In this document: positions 30,093 through 39,368 of the stretch, piece after piece | Numbering within the stretch: position 1 is the stretch's first letter | Layout of the letters: each line of letters begins with the position of its first letter | Source of the DNA: Streptococcus mitis | GTDB lineage: Bacteria; Bacillota; Bacilli; Lactobacillales; Streptococcaceae | NCBI RefSeq assembly: GCF_946190375.1 | Contig: NZ_CAMIAF010000002.1 | Location: 62,001 to 126,000 of the forward strand | Direction: 5' to 3' | DNA: 64,000 bases | Notes under the pieces: model-generated | The model's database searches: none | What the model was told of the DNA's origin: nothing | The model's input: only the letters and a program-made list of their open reading frames with translations | Position numbers and translations under genes: made by a program

Positions 30093-30118
30093 CAAACATA
30101 TATTATAGAAATTCTCCG

Positions 30119-31345
30119 TTAGATACTTTCACGAATATTCAAGAGCATGGCAAAGGCAACTAGAAGAAATAGCAATAAAACAAAGCTAACTACCAAAGTT
30201 CCAAAGCTAGTCGCAATGGTTACCAAAGCTATTGTAAATAAGCTAGGTAAAACAACCGTAATAGCACCGATAGAGGATTGAACTGCTCCCATTGACTCCT
30301 CAGGTATTTGTTTAAAAACGAGTTCCTGTAATCGAGGAGAGAGAATACCTGCGAAAAAGGCATCCAAGGCACTAAAGATAAGAATCCAGTCAAAACGAAC
30401 TGTGGCAAATCCTACTAGAAGAAGCAACTGGATAACAAGTGAGGCATATAGAGCTGTTTTTATAGAAATCGTATTTTTCAGATAGCCACTCACAAGACTT
30501 CCGACAATAAGGGCTGCTAATTCAAGAGTGGATAACAAGGCAAGAGATTGACCTGTTTGTAAATTCAAAAAGGGTTGATTTCTCAAAAACAGAGTAGAAA
30601 CAGGAACTGTAACATTTATCACTGCTTGACTAATAGAGATAATAAACAAAACCAAGAGCACCTTATTCATATTCCATATCAATTTCGATGATTGGAGCAG
30701 ATGCTGGCAAAAGGATTTTACAGAGAGTCCTTCTTGATAGCTAATCGTTTTTTCTACTTTCAAGAGATCATTTTTTATGAAGAGGATACCTAAAAATGCG
30801 ATTAAAAAGGTAAGAGCGTTCAGTGAGGAAATAAACTGGATGGATAGAATACCTAATAAGACTCCTCCTAAAATATTACTGATTGTTTTCACCAAACTAA
30901 CAGTTGACTGTTTAAATCCAATAGCTTCTGCCAGATGATCTTGCCCAATAATTCTAATGAAAATCGGAGTGAGCATGGCGCCTGAAAAATAACTCAATGT
31001 GTCAGACAAGAGGTTAATCAGACAAATAAAGGTTACTAGCAACAAGGAAAAAGACTGCCCTGAAAGCGATAGGGACACTATAGAGTAAAGCAAAAATTTT
31101 GTAAAACTAATGACTGTGTATTTCAAGACACGATGATGTTGAAAATCCGCCAAAACTCCCAGAAAGATTTGTAGAACTTGGGGAAGGGTTTCTGAAATCG
31201 TGATAAGTAAAATCGCCAAAGGGGCAAAAGAGGCATCTGCCACATAATTCAAAAAAGCCAGATAAAAAATCGTATCCCCAATCGTTGAAATCCACTGGTT
31301 GATGGTTAATTGCCTAAAATCTCTATTTTGAAGAAATACTTTCAT
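30119..31345 (-). CDS. MFS transporter in the Rgg144-type operon
   Basis: 408 residues, 12 helices, an MFS family close to macrolide/peptide-type exporters (NQWISTIGDTIFYLAF start). The ATG at 31345 follows AAGGAGTTGTG; a GTG one codon upstream is unlikely. It is the last gene, 68 nt after the second CPBP gene, and could export a product of the operon or confer self-resistance. Function inferred from position only. Confidence 0.8.
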   Translation of the reverse strand: MKVFLQNRDFRQLTINQWISTIGDTIFYLAFLNYVADASFAPLAILLITISETLPQVLQIFLGVLADFQHHRVLKYTVISFTKFLLYSIVSLSLSGQSFSLLLVTFICLINLLSDTLSYFSGAMLTPIFIRIIGQDHLAEAIGFKQSTVSLVKTISNILGGVLLGILSIQFISSLNALTFLIAFLGILFIKNDLLKVEKTISYQEGLSVKSFCQHLLQSSKLIWNMNKVLLVLFIISISQAVINVTVPVSTLFLRNQPFLNLQTGQSLALLSTLELAALIVGSLVSGYLKNTISIKTALYASLVIQLLLLVGFATVRFDWILIFSALDAFFAGILSPRLQELVFKQIPEESMGAVQSSIGAITVVLPSLFTIALVTIATSFGTLVVSFVLLLFLLVAFAMLLNIRESI

Positions 31346-31413
31346 CACAACTCCTTTTTAAATTCAAATGGGAATCTTTCCCCAAGGATAGACCGCGATA
31401 CTACTAACAACCA

Positions 31414-32079
31414 TTACAGTAACATCAAAATCTGACCAATGCCATTATAGACTATATGCAGCCCAATAGGCCAATAAATAGACTTTGTCACTCTAAACAG
31501 GACAGCAAATATGAGTCCGCCACCCATATAGAAGACAAAGTCTGTCAATACCCAACCATGATTACTAATGTGCAAGACACCAAATAAAGTAGCCGAACCA
31601 AGTACATCTAATCCCCATTTCTTCCCTTTTTCCAGAGCAGTCATCACTAATCCACGATAAATCATGTCTTCAAAAATGGGACCTGCAATCACAGGATAAA
31701 AAAAATACATCAAAAATGCCGTAGCTCCTGTAAAAGTAGGAGCAGCATGTTGATAAGAAATTTCATTTCGAGTAGGTGGGAAAAGAAAAAAGGTGACAAA
31801 ATTCCAAGCAACAAAAGCAAGCAGAGCTAGGAAGGAATAGAAAAGATAGGATCCTTTAAACTTTCTACTGTTGATTTTCTGCCATTTACCTGACCAAATC
31901 ATAATAACAAAAGCAAATAGAACCACAAGAAAATGCAACATCATATCCGACAGATAATAGGTAAAGTCAGATAGACCAAGAGCAAAGTCGCTAGATAAAA
32001 CCAGACCACTGAACTTCTGGTCAGCAATAACTAGTAGAGCGGCTATAATAAAATAGTATTTAGAAATTATCTTTTTCAT
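31414..32079 (-). CDS. CPBP family intramembrane metalloprotease (variant motif 1)
   Basis: 221 residues, about seven helices. CPBP/Abi motifs: motif 1 reads FEDMIYRG, with Glu-Asp where most members have Glu-Glu; motif 2 reads LFGVLH. In bacteriocin operons such proteins often give immunity or process peptides. It follows its paralogue by 11 nt. Confidence 0.85.
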   Translation of the reverse strand: MKKIISKYYFIIAALLVIADQKFSGLVLSSDFALGLSDFTYYLSDMMLHFLVVLFAFVIMIWSGKWQKINSRKFKGSYLFYSFLALLAFVAWNFVTFFLFPPTRNEISYQHAAPTFTGATAFLMYFFYPVIAGPIFEDMIYRGLVMTALEKGKKWGLDVLGSATLFGVLHISNHGWVLTDFVFYMGGGLIFAVLFRVTKSIYWPIGLHIVYNGIGQILMLL

Positions 32080-32090
32080 ATTTCATCTTT

Positions 32091-32765
32091 CTAATATCCA
32101 AACACCAATAAGCTCACGATAATTAAAAAGGTATTCCACAAGATGTGAAGTGCCATTGACCAATAAATTGAACGTGTATAACGAAAGAGAATACAGAGTA
32201 GCAGACCTGCTCCTGCATAAACGATGAAGTCTGTTAAAACCCATCCATATTGTAAAACATGGATGAGACTAAAGAGTGTGGAAGAAATAATGGCATCAAT
32301 ATAGTATTTTTTAAATTTAGATAGGGCTGTCATCAGAAGACCACGGAAAACTAACTCCTCAACTATCGGAGCAATAAGACTGCCATAGAGAATACGTGTC
32401 ACAAAATAACTAATTCCCGTCAAATTGGCTACGGCTTCTTTTATAGCACTACTATTTTGTGTGCTGGGAAAGATCCTAGTCGTTATATTTACCCACAAAA
32501 ACATCAATATAAAGGAAAGAAAGAAGATACCCAGATAGGACCAACGAAACTGAAATCGACCGTAATCTTTCCAACGTTGACTCTTAACAAGAAGCACAGT
32601 ACTAGCAATTCCTTCAATTACTATCAATAAAATTTGAATCCCATAAAATCCAAAATCTGATAATTGATCCATAAACTCTAATCTCACTACTAAACTAAAA
32701 ATCAAGTAATAAGACATAAGTACCAAAATGGTTCCTAGGTAAAATTTCGTTTCTCCCCTTTTCAT
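32091..32765 (-). CDS. CPBP family intramembrane metalloprotease
   Basis: 224 residues. Canonical motif 1 VEELVFRG and motif 2 LFSLIH. Paralogue of the following gene (both end with a YxxGLH/YxxALH-type helix). It lies 18 nt after the double-glycine peptide gene and likely acts on, or protects against, that peptide. Confidence 0.87.
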   Translation of the reverse strand: MKRGETKFYLGTILVLMSYYLIFSLVVRLEFMDQLSDFGFYGIQILLIVIEGIASTVLLVKSQRWKDYGRFQFRWSYLGIFFLSFILMFLWVNITTRIFPSTQNSSAIKEAVANLTGISYFVTRILYGSLIAPIVEELVFRGLLMTALSKFKKYYIDAIISSTLFSLIHVLQYGWVLTDFIVYAGAGLLLCILFRYTRSIYWSMALHILWNTFLIIVSLLVFGY

Positions 32766-32783
32766 AGTTTCTTCTCCTAAATA

Positions 32784-33005
32784 TTAGTTACGGCGTTTTC
32801 CAAACAGTCCTTCAATCAGCCCATTAGTCCAATCAAATGCCCCATAAGGTCTGGGACTAATACCTCTACCTCCCCAAGCAGGCAAAGCACTGCCACCACA
32901 ACCAATATTTTCACCCACGCAAACCGAAGTGATATTTCCTCCTCTAACATCTTGCAACTCAGTTTCTGTCAATTCCATTGTTTCTGCAAATTGTAAATTT
33001 AACAT
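32784..33005 (-). CDS. Double-glycine peptide, VP1-like, of the Rgg144-type operon
   Basis: 73 residues. Leader MELTETELQDVRGG gives a classic Gly22-Gly23 cleavage site, leaving a 50-residue Gly-rich mature peptide with a basic end (GKRRN). Good RBS AAGGAG. It is the first gene of the operon divergent from an SHP pheromone gene. In pneumococcus the Rgg144/SHP144 system drives a double-glycine virulence peptide (VP1) in the same position. No exporter is in this operon, so ComAB/BlpAB-type transporters elsewhere would secrete it. Confidence 0.82.
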   Translation of the reverse strand: MLNLQFAETMELTETELQDVRGGNITSVCVGENIGCGGSALPAWGGRGISPRPYGAFDWTNGLIEGLFGKRRN

Positions 33006-33084
33006 CTTTTACACTCCTTCAATTGTTTTCTTCTTGTAAACCACTTCTGCGACCTAGGATTTGCTTCAAATGTTTTACAAGGTC

Positions 33085-33194
33085 AGTATAACATGGAAAT
33101 TGGCTTATTTTAGAAAATCGCATATTTGATATTTTTTCTTATAGAAATTTCACATTTGCGATTTTGGTAGATTTGATTATTTCACTGGTATAAT
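33085..33194. promoter_or_regulatory. Symmetric divergent promoters with Rgg operator
   Basis: Inverted repeat AAAATCGCA (33114-33122) / TGCGATTTT (33157-33165). Reverse -10 TATACT ends at 33090 and forward TGGTATAAT (-10 at 33189-33194) starts at 33189; each lies exactly 24 bp outside its half-site. Neither promoter has a consensus -35. This is the layout of an activator bound between two divergent promoters, the double-glycine peptide operon and shp. Confidence 0.65.
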
Positions 33195-33222
33195 AAAGTT
33201 ACTACTAACAAGGAGGGATATA

Positions 33223-33303
33223 ATGATGAAGAAAAGAAAAATCCAACTGATACTCCTGCTTATTTCGGAGTGGGTGATCGTCTTCCCGTTTCTAATTAAT
33301 TGA
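33223..33303 (+). CDS. SHP pheromone precursor (SHP144-like)
   Basis: 26 residues, too short for standard callers. Starts MMKKRKIQ, hydrophobic core LILLLIS, then C-terminal EWVIVFPFLIN, which matches the length and hydrophobic pattern of the pneumococcal SHP144 pheromone. RBS AAGGAGGGATATA. It is convergent with the rgg gene, overlapping its 3' end by 8 nt. It would be secreted and cleaved (PptAB/Eep-type), reimported by the Ami oligopeptide permease, and bound by Rgg. Confidence 0.8.
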   Translation: MMKKRKIQLILLLISEWVIVFPFLIN

Positions 33304-34159
33304 TAAGTTCTTTGTATTGCTGAAAACGCAATTCGAAGAGGGCTATCAATTGTGGATTTTCTAATATTTGCAGAGATTGGATAAAGTGTTCAATCTCTTT
33401 TTGATTGCTTCCTTTGGTTTGAAGAAAGACACTCATCTTCTTTAAAAACTGCCACGATACTTTTTCAAAAACATCGTATGGACGAAGCATGCTCTCCAAC
33501 TCGGCCTCAAAGATTGGAATATAAGAAAATAGCTTACGCTCCATGAGTTCTGATATAATATTCAGAAATCCACTTTTCATATACAGTCTATTATGTACTA
33601 ACTCTTTAAATTCTTTGGATTTTTCAAGTAAGGAAGTTGATAAAAAAATCAGATCTTGATTTCTCAAGAAAGGCATAGTATTGCAGAAAAGATAGAGTTC
33701 AAACCAAGTCCAAGATTCAATAGCATAGAGATAGATGGTCAGAAACTCCCTATCCTCCTCTGCTAGCGAATAGCTTTTATCTAAGGAATGGAGTGCGTTT
33801 TTAATTACAATAGCATTCAAACAACGATAGGTCTGCGCCATCTGTTCTTGCTCGACTTCCTCCAACAGTTGCTCTAAGCCAGCAATATCTTGATGGGCAA
33901 AGCGATCCACAACCTTTCTACCAATTCGCATATGTGGAGATTCTTGATAGTTGTTGAGCTTGTGCCCAAACTCATCAAAGGTCACATTTATACCTTGGAT
34001 AGCTAGGATTAGCTTGTCCGCAGATAGCATAGACTGCCCTAGTTCAAACTTGGACAACTGAGAAGCTGTTAGTCCCTCACAGGCCACATCTGACTGCTTG
34101 AGTTTTCTCGCCAAGCGCAATTCCTTGTAAAATTCCCCCAATTCCATTCTCTCAATCAT
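33296..34159 (-). CDS. rgg144: Rgg-family transcriptional regulator (Rgg144-like)
   Basis: 287 residues from MIERMELGEFYKELR, preceded by AGGAGG at 7 nt. An ATG 24 nt upstream lies before the likely transcription start (TATAAT at 34184-34189), so the later start is preferred. N-terminal helix-turn-helix (KLKQSDVACEGLTASQLSKF) and a C-terminal TPR-like repeat domain that binds SHP peptides. Controls the divergent peptide operon. Gene order matches the pneumococcal Rgg144 locus. Confidence 0.82.
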   Translation of the reverse strand: MIERMELGEFYKELRLARKLKQSDVACEGLTASQLSKFELGQSMLSADKLILAIQGINVTFDEFGHKLNNYQESPHMRIGRKVVDRFAHQDIAGLEQLLEEVEQEQMAQTYRCLNAIVIKNALHSLDKSYSLAEEDREFLTIYLYAIESWTWFELYLFCNTMPFLRNQDLIFLSTSLLEKSKEFKELVHNRLYMKSGFLNIISELMERKLFSYIPIFEAELESMLRPYDVFEKVSWQFLKKMSVFLQTKGSNQKEIEHFIQSLQILENPQLIALFELRFQQYKELIN

Positions 34160-34234
34160 CTGACCACCTCCTAGATTTTGCATATTATATCATTATTTTT
34201 ATGGTTTTGTCAAAATATTCTGACATTTAAGAGA

Positions 34235-34260
34235 GCAAAAAAGCCAGCCTTAAGCTGACT
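34235..34260 (-). terminator. Terminator after tsaD
   Basis: AGTCAGC / GCTGGCT stem (one G-U pair), then TTTTTTG on the reverse strand, directly behind the tsaD stop. Confidence 0.7.
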
Positions 34261-34262
34261 CC

Positions 34263-35273
34263 TTATTCCATCGTATCAAAAGCGAGACTTGGTTTGGCAT
34301 TTAGGCCCAAGTTTGCAAAGTTTTCTTTGTTCCACTCGCTGACGCTGGCATAGGCAATCATACCTGCATTGTCTCCACAGAGGCGCAGAGGTGGGATGAT
34401 AACCTTGACATCTGTGATTTCAGTTGCTAGGCGTTCTCTGAGACCTTTATTGGCTGCCACACCACCTGCCACGACAAGGGTCTTAACAGGGTATTTCTCC
34501 AAAGCCTTCTTGGTTTTAGCCATAAGAATATCCAAGACAGCTGCTTGGAAGGAAGCACACAAGTCCTCTGTGGACAAGCTTTCTCCCTTTTGCTCGGCAT
34601 TGTGGTGAAGATTGATAAAGGCAGATTTCAAACCTGAGAATGAAAACTCCAGATTATCTTCCTTAATCATGGCACGAGGAAAATCATAAATATCCTGTCC
34701 CTGATGAGCTAGCTCATCAATCTCACGACCTGCAGGATAGGTTAAGCCCATGACACGGCCGACCTTATCATAAGCCTCACCAACCGCGTCATCTCGCGTT
34801 TCTCCAACAATCTTGTAGTCACCAGCCTCGGAAACATAGACCAACTCCGTATGTCCACCGCTAACCAAGAGGGCTAGCAAGGGAAACTCCAAAGGCTCCA
34901 CACTCTGAGCGGCCATGAGGTGACCAGCCATGTGGTTAACAGGGATAAGTGGAAGTCCATGCGCCCAAGCAAAGGCCTTAGCAGCTGACAAACCAACTAG
35001 CAAGGCTCCGACCAAGCCTGGTCCATAGGTAACAGCCACAGCTGTCACGTCCTCTTCGGTAATCCCTGCTTCTGCCAGTGCCTCCTCGATACAGGCTGTA
35101 ATGACTTCGACATGGTGACGACTGGCTACTTCCGGCACTACGCCACCGAAACGTTTATGGCTCTCAATTTGACTAGCAATGACATTGGACAAGAGCTCAT
35201 CGTCGTTTTTCAAGACGGCAACACTGGTCTCATCACAGGATGTCTCAAATGCTAAAATATATCTATCCTTCAT
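34263..35273 (-). CDS. tsaD: tRNA N6-threonylcarbamoyladenosine transferase TsaD
   Basis: 336 residues, ASKHA fold. Metal-binding His pair in NHMAGHLMA, phosphate loop [11 protein letters not shown] and VVAGGVAAN motif. With TsaB (also here) and TsaE it forms t6A37 in ANN-decoding tRNAs. Overlaps rimI by 11 nt in the tsaB-rimI-tsaD operon. Confidence 0.96.
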   Translation of the reverse strand: MKDRYILAFETSCDETSVAVLKNDDELLSNVIASQIESHKRFGGVVPEVASRHHVEVITACIEEALAEAGITEEDVTAVAVTYGPGLVGALLVGLSAAKAFAWAHGLPLIPVNHMAGHLMAAQSVEPLEFPLLALLVSGGHTELVYVSEAGDYKIVGETRDDAVGEAYDKVGRVMGLTYPAGREIDELAHQGQDIYDFPRAMIKEDNLEFSFSGLKSAFINLHHNAEQKGESLSTEDLCASFQAAVLDILMAKTKKALEKYPVKTLVVAGGVAANKGLRERLATEITDVKVIIPPLRLCGDNAGMIAYASVSEWNKENFANLGLNAKPSLAFDTME

Positions 35274-35700
35274 CTATTTCTCTCTTCATGATGATGGCGT
35301 CCTCGACTGGGTCATGGTAGTAGGCCTTTCGCTCAGCGATGACTGCCATCTTTTCTTTCTTGTAAAATGCTTGCGCTCGTTGATTTGACTTTCTGACTTC
35401 TAGGAAAATCTCCTTGTCTGTCGGCAATTGAGCAAACAAGGCTGACGCAATTCCCTGACCCTGATAGTCTCCTTTAACAGCGATTTGCAAGACTTCTGCC
35501 TCAAAGATATTTTCCTGCACAGCTAGAAATCCAATCACTTCTACCCCATCATAAGCCAGAGCATACCAAGTCTGGTCTTGGGACAGGTCTGCTTGGATTT
35601 GTTCCAGAGTCCAAGGACTGACTGGGTAAACAGCTGCCATCACAGCGTAGATGGCTTGAGCCAAGTCAGGTTGCTGTTGAGTTCGTTTGATTTCTATCAT
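35263..35700 (-). CDS. rimI: Ribosomal-protein S18-alanine N-acetyltransferase RimI
   Basis: 145 residues, GNAT fold, with the acetyl-CoA loop [14 protein letters not shown] and the [19 protein letters not shown] motif. It acetylates the N-terminus of S18. Start overlaps the tsaB stop by 4 nt. Confidence 0.9.
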   Translation of the reverse strand: MIEIKRTQQQPDLAQAIYAVMAAVYPVSPWTLEQIQADLSQDQTWYALAYDGVEVIGFLAVQENIFEAEVLQIAVKGDYQGQGIASALFAQLPTDKEIFLEVRKSNQRAQAFYKKEKMAVIAERKAYYHDPVEDAIIMKREIDEG

Positions 35701-36380
35701 AGGCGTTTAATGTAGGACTCACCAGAATCGGTATGGTTCTTGAGCCAGTTTTCCTCAGCCTCGACACGCTTGAGGTAGTTCGGCACAAAATCATGCAAGG
35801 AGTCTGCTTCCTTGTCCCAGGCCCAGAGAGCTAGATTAGCTGCATTTGGCAAGGTTTCTTTGTAATCAGTCCTTGGCAAGTGTTCTTGAATCTGCTCAAC
35901 AAAGGGGGCAACTTCTCCGACAAAGGTTACCTGACTAGCACCCTTGATTAGCTCAATCACTCGCTCAAAGGGCAGGTGTGCTTCTGGCATGACAGGTTTG
36001 GCATTTTCATAAAATCCTGCATAAACATTATTGCGACGAGCATCCATCAAAGGGACGAACAAGCCTTCTTGTTGGTAGGGCACCAGAGCCAAGAGGCTAG
36101 ACATACCAACTAACTCAATGTTCAAAGTATGAGCAAGTGTCTTAGCAGTTGCTACCGCAATTCGCAAGCCTGTGTAGCTACCCGGCCCTTCCGCCACCAC
36201 GATTCGGTCCAAATCCTTGGGCGTCCAATCCAAACTTGCCATCAAAAAATCAATGGCAGGCATGAGGGTAATACTGTGATTTTTCTTAATATTAATCGTC
36301 GTCTCGGCAAGAACCTGCTTGTCCTCTAAAATAGCGAGAGAAAGAGCCTTGCTGGACGTATCAAAAGCTAATACTTTCAT
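35697..36380 (-). CDS. tsaB: TsaB, partner of TsaD in t6A synthesis
   Basis: 227 residues, ASKHA fold without the metal site (KVLAFDTSSKALSLAI start, EGPGSYTGLRI). It scaffolds TsaD and TsaE. First gene of tsaB-rimI-tsaD; TATAAT near 36411 on the reverse strand is its -10. Confidence 0.94.
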   Translation of the reverse strand: MKVLAFDTSSKALSLAILEDKQVLAETTINIKKNHSITLMPAIDFLMASLDWTPKDLDRIVVAEGPGSYTGLRIAVATAKTLAHTLNIELVGMSSLLALVPYQQEGLFVPLMDARRNNVYAGFYENAKPVMPEAHLPFERVIELIKGASQVTFVGEVAPFVEQIQEHLPRTDYKETLPNAANLALWAWDKEADSLHDFVPNYLKRVEAEENWLKNHTDSGESYIKRL

Positions 36381-36574
36381 AACACATTCCTATCTTTTTG
36401 TCTGCTTACTATTATACTACAAAAGCTGGCACATGGGAATTTTCTTTATCCCCAAACAAAAAGCCTATACTTAGCTGAAAAATAATTTAAAAAATGTTCA
36501 CTTTCCCTTTTCTTTTCCGAATATAAAAGTGAACAAGAAAATTGAAAGGACCTTCGTAAAAAGTTTGGTAGGTC

Positions 36575-36772
36575 ATGCTAGATAAAAGACACATTTTTAG
36601 AAGGATAAATTTTATTATCTTTATCTCTTACAGTTTGCTCAGTATTCTCAATGATTTAAACATTACTACTATCCCTTTACCAATTGATCTATCTGTTTGT
36701 ATTGTTTTATTTTTATGCTTCAACTCTATTTTTGAGCAGAACAATGACTCCCATAAAAATAATAAGCTCTGA
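36575..36772 (+). CDS. Hypothetical small membrane protein
   Basis: 65 residues with two hydrophobic segments and a polar, Asn/Lys-rich tail. The ribosome site is poor (only GGTAGG, 2 nt before ATG), so it is a weak call. It does have a good terminator downstream (36806-36843) and lies between two 19-bp direct repeats. It might be a relic of a bacteriocin/immunity cassette; nothing in the sequence assigns a function. Confidence 0.3.
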   Translation: MLDKRHIFRRINFIIFISYSLLSILNDLNITTIPLPIDLSVCIVLFLCFNSIFEQNNDSHKNNKL

Positions 36773-36805
36773 AAATTCCATTATCATGTCATTTTAGAAA
36801 AATGC

Positions 36806-36843
36806 AAAGACCACCTCATCTTGATAGATGGGGTGGGATTTTC
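36806..36843 (+). terminator. Intrinsic terminator
   Basis: CCACCTCATC / GATGGGGTGG stem (one G-U pair) followed by GATTTTCG, on the forward strand downstream of the small hypothetical ORF. Confidence 0.6.
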
Positions 36844-36880
36844 GTGTCGTAAATCTACTATCTCTATATCCCCAAACAAA

Positions 36881-36903
36881 AAGCCCCAGCATAAGCGGGG
36901 CAT
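36881..36903 (-). terminator. Terminator after the 71-residue membrane protein gene
   Basis: CCCCGC / GCTGGGG stem followed by CTTTTTG on the reverse strand, overlapping the gene's stop. Confidence 0.65.
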
Positions 36904-37119
36904 CTAAGCATTTAATCCAAAGTAAAATACAAACCAAACGACATAGGTTACGAGGAGAAGAAAAAGCGAGTAGAGAGTCACAAAGGTAATTTTCCACAAG
37001 AACTTGGTTTTTCGTTGCTCCAGTTTGGCAAATAGAAGATTCCCCGCATAAACGCAAGCAACAAAAACAATAAAAGCTACCAAGCGAGCTCCGATAGCAA
37101 AAGCAAATAAGTTATACAT
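36904..37119 (-). CDS. Small membrane protein of unknown function
   Basis: 71 residues with two helices: one N-terminal (FAIGARLVAFIVFVACVYAG) and one C-terminal, joined by a basic loop (KLEQRKTKF). A strong RBS (AAGGAGGTTGCC) supports expression. It lies divergent from rpoY and has its own terminator. No known domain. Confidence 0.72.
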   Translation of the reverse strand: MYNLFAFAIGARLVAFIVFVACVYAGNLLFAKLEQRKTKFLWKITFVTLYSLFLLLVTYVVWFVFYFGLNA

Positions 37120-37282
37120 AGGGCAACCTCCTTGACTTAAAATCTATATGGAATTATGACAAGCGATAAATTTCACTTCCATTATCAATATAGCACATTT
37201 TCTTTGTTTTTGCAAGCGCTTACTAAAGAAATCGTCCCCTGACTTTCTCGTTTCTGTCTTTTACTAATTTTTCATTTTGTGG

Positions 37283-37288
37283 TATAAT
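37283..37288 (+). promoter_or_regulatory. -10 element of the rpoY-rnjA promoter
   Basis: TGGTATAAT extended -10, giving a 5' leader of about 100 nt before rpoY. Confidence 0.55.
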
Positions 37289-37398
37289 TGAAATAATTGT
37301 AACGAATCAAGGTCAATCTAGACACAAAATGGAATGAAATCAAGCAAATATCTGCTAAAAGTTTGGAATAAGCTGACCTGTAAATAGAAAGGAACTAT

Positions 37399-37632
37399 AT
37401 GATTTACAAAGTTTTTTATCAAGAAACAAAAGAACGTAGCCCACGTCGCGAAACAACACGCGCACTTTACCTAGACATCGATGCTAGCTCAGAACTTGAG
37501 GGCCGTATCGCTGCTCGCCAACTTGTCGAAGAAAATCGCCCAGAGTACAACATCGAGTATATCGAACTCTTGTCTGACAAATTGCTAGATTACGAAAAAG
37601 AAACTGGCGCCTTCGAAATTACGGAGTTTTAA
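37399..37632 (+). CDS. rpoY: RNA polymerase epsilon subunit
   Basis: 77 residues, DUF1447/RpoY family ([20 protein letters not shown] start). In Firmicutes this small subunit binds core RNA polymerase and protects it from phage proteins. It is followed after 1 nt by rnjA, an arrangement conserved in streptococci. Confidence 0.94.
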   Translation: MIYKVFYQETKERSPRRETTRALYLDIDASSELEGRIAARQLVEENRPEYNIEYIELLSDKLLDYEKETGAFEITEF

Positions 37633-37633
37633 T

Positions 37634-39313
37634 ATGGCCTACACTCTTAAACCTGAAGAAGTCGGCGTTTTTGCCATCGGTGGTCTGGGAGAAATCGGGA
37701 AAAATACATATGGGATTGAATACCAAGACGAGATTATCATCGTCGATGCTGGGATTAAATTCCCAGAAGATGACTTGCTGGGTATCGACTATGTCATTCC
37801 TGATTATTCTTACATCGTAGACAATATCGACCGCGTCAAGGCTGTTTTGATTACACACGGACACGAGGACCACATCGGTGGGATTCCATTCCTGCTCAAG
37901 CAAGCAAATGTCCCTATCTACGCTGGACCGCTTGCCTTGGCTTTGATCCGTGGGAAACTCGAAGAACACGGTCTCTTGCGCAACGCCAAACTTTACGAAA
38001 TCAACCACAATACTGAGTTAACCTTTAAAAATCTCAAGGCAACTTTCTTTAGAACTACACACTCTATTCCAGAACCTTTGGGGATTGTCATTCATACTCC
38101 TCAAGGGAAAATTGTCTGTACGGGTGACTTCAAGTTTGACTTAACACCAGTTGGTGAACCAGCAGATTTGCACCGTATGGCAGCCCTTGGTGAAGAAGGC
38201 GTGCTCTGTCTCCTGTCTGACTCAACAAATGCAGAAGTGCCAACCTTTACCAACTCTGAAAAAGTCGTTGGCCAGTCCATCATGAAGATTATCCAAGGCA
38301 TAGAGGGACGTATCATCTTTGCATCCTTTGCCTCAAATATCTTCCGTCTCCAGCAAGCAACAGAAGCTGCTGTTAAGACTGGACGTAAGATTGCAGTCTT
38401 TGGTCGTTCGATGGAAAAGGCCATTGTCAACGGAATCGATCTTGGCTACATCAAAGCTCCTAAGGGAACCTTTATCGAGCCAAATGAAATCAAAGATTAT
38501 CCTGCAGGCGAGATTCTTATCCTCTGTACAGGTAGTCAGGGTGAGCCAATGGCTGCCCTCTCTCGTATCGCCAACGGAACCCACCGTCAGGTACAACTCC
38601 AGCCCGGTGATACCGTTATCTTCTCTTCTAGCCCAATCCCTGGAAACACTACTAGCGTCAACAAGCTGATCAACATCATTTCTGAAGCTGGTGTCGAAGT
38701 TATCCACGGTAAGGTTAACAATATCCATACCTCTGGACATGGTGGCCAGCAAGAGCAAAAACTCATGCTCCGCTTGATTAAGCCAAAATACTTCATGCCT
38801 GTCCACGGTGAATACCGCATGCAAAAAGTCCACGCTGGACTAGCGGTGGATACTGGTGTTGAGAAGGACAACATCTTTATCATGAGCAATGGTGATGTGC
38901 TTGCCCTTACTGCTGACTCTGCTCGTATCGCAGGTCATTTCAACGCCCAAGACATCTATGTCGATGGAAATCGTATCGGTGAAATCGGTGCTGCTGTCCT
39001 CAAAGATCGTCGTGATCTATCTGAAGACGGTGTCGTTCTGGCAGTCGCAACTGTTGACTTCAAATCACAGATGATTCTGTCTGGACCAGATATCCTCAGC
39101 CGAGGCTTTGTCTACATGAGAGAGTCTGGCGACTTGATTCGCCAAAGCCAGCGTATCCTCTTCAATGCAATTCGTATCGCACTGAAAAACAAGGATGCTA
39201 GCGTGCAATCTGTCAATGGTGCCATTGTCAACGCTATTCGCCCCTTCCTCTATGAAAATACAGAACGTGAACCGATCATCATCCCTATGATCCTCACACC
39301 AGATGAAGAATAA
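37634..39313 (+). CDS. rnjA: Ribonuclease J1
   Basis: 559 residues. Metallo-beta-lactamase core with HGHEDHIGG, a beta-CASP domain, and [17 protein letters not shown] and VHGEYRM metal/substrate motifs, plus a C-terminal domain. It has 5'-3' exo- and endonuclease activity in mRNA decay and rRNA maturation. Co-transcribed with rpoY; a terminator follows. Confidence 0.96.
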   Translation: MAYTLKPEEVGVFAIGGLGEIGKNTYGIEYQDEIIIVDAGIKFPEDDLLGIDYVIPDYSYIVDNIDRVKAVLITHGHEDHIGGIPFLLKQANVPIYAGPLALALIRGKLEEHGLLRNAKLYEINHNTELTFKNLKATFFRTTHSIPEPLGIVIHTPQGKIVCTGDFKFDLTPVGEPADLHRMAALGEEGVLCLLSDSTNAEVPTFTNSEKVVGQSIMKIIQGIEGRIIFASFASNIFRLQQATEAAVKTGRKIAVFGRSMEKAIVNGIDLGYIKAPKGTFIEPNEIKDYPAGEILILCTGSQGEPMAALSRIANGTHRQVQLQPGDTVIFSSSPIPGNTTSVNKLINIISEAGVEVIHGKVNNIHTSGHGGQQEQKLMLRLIKPKYFMPVHGEYRMQKVHAGLAVDTGVEKDNIFIMSNGDVLALTADSARIAGHFNAQDIYVDGNRIGEIGAAVLKDRRDLSEDGVVLAVATVDFKSQMILSGPDILSRGFVYMRESGDLIRQSQRILFNAIRIALKNKDASVQSVNGAIVNAIRPFLYENTEREPIIIPMILTPDEE

Positions 39314-39318
39314 ATCAT

Positions 39319-39349
39319 AAAACAGCCCCGATTTTTCGGAGCTGTTTTT
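39319..39349 (+). terminator. Terminator after rnjA
   Basis: AAACAGC / GCTGTTT stem with a run of T on the forward strand. Confidence 0.78.
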
Positions 39350-39368
39350 CTCTATACTTTCTTTTGAG

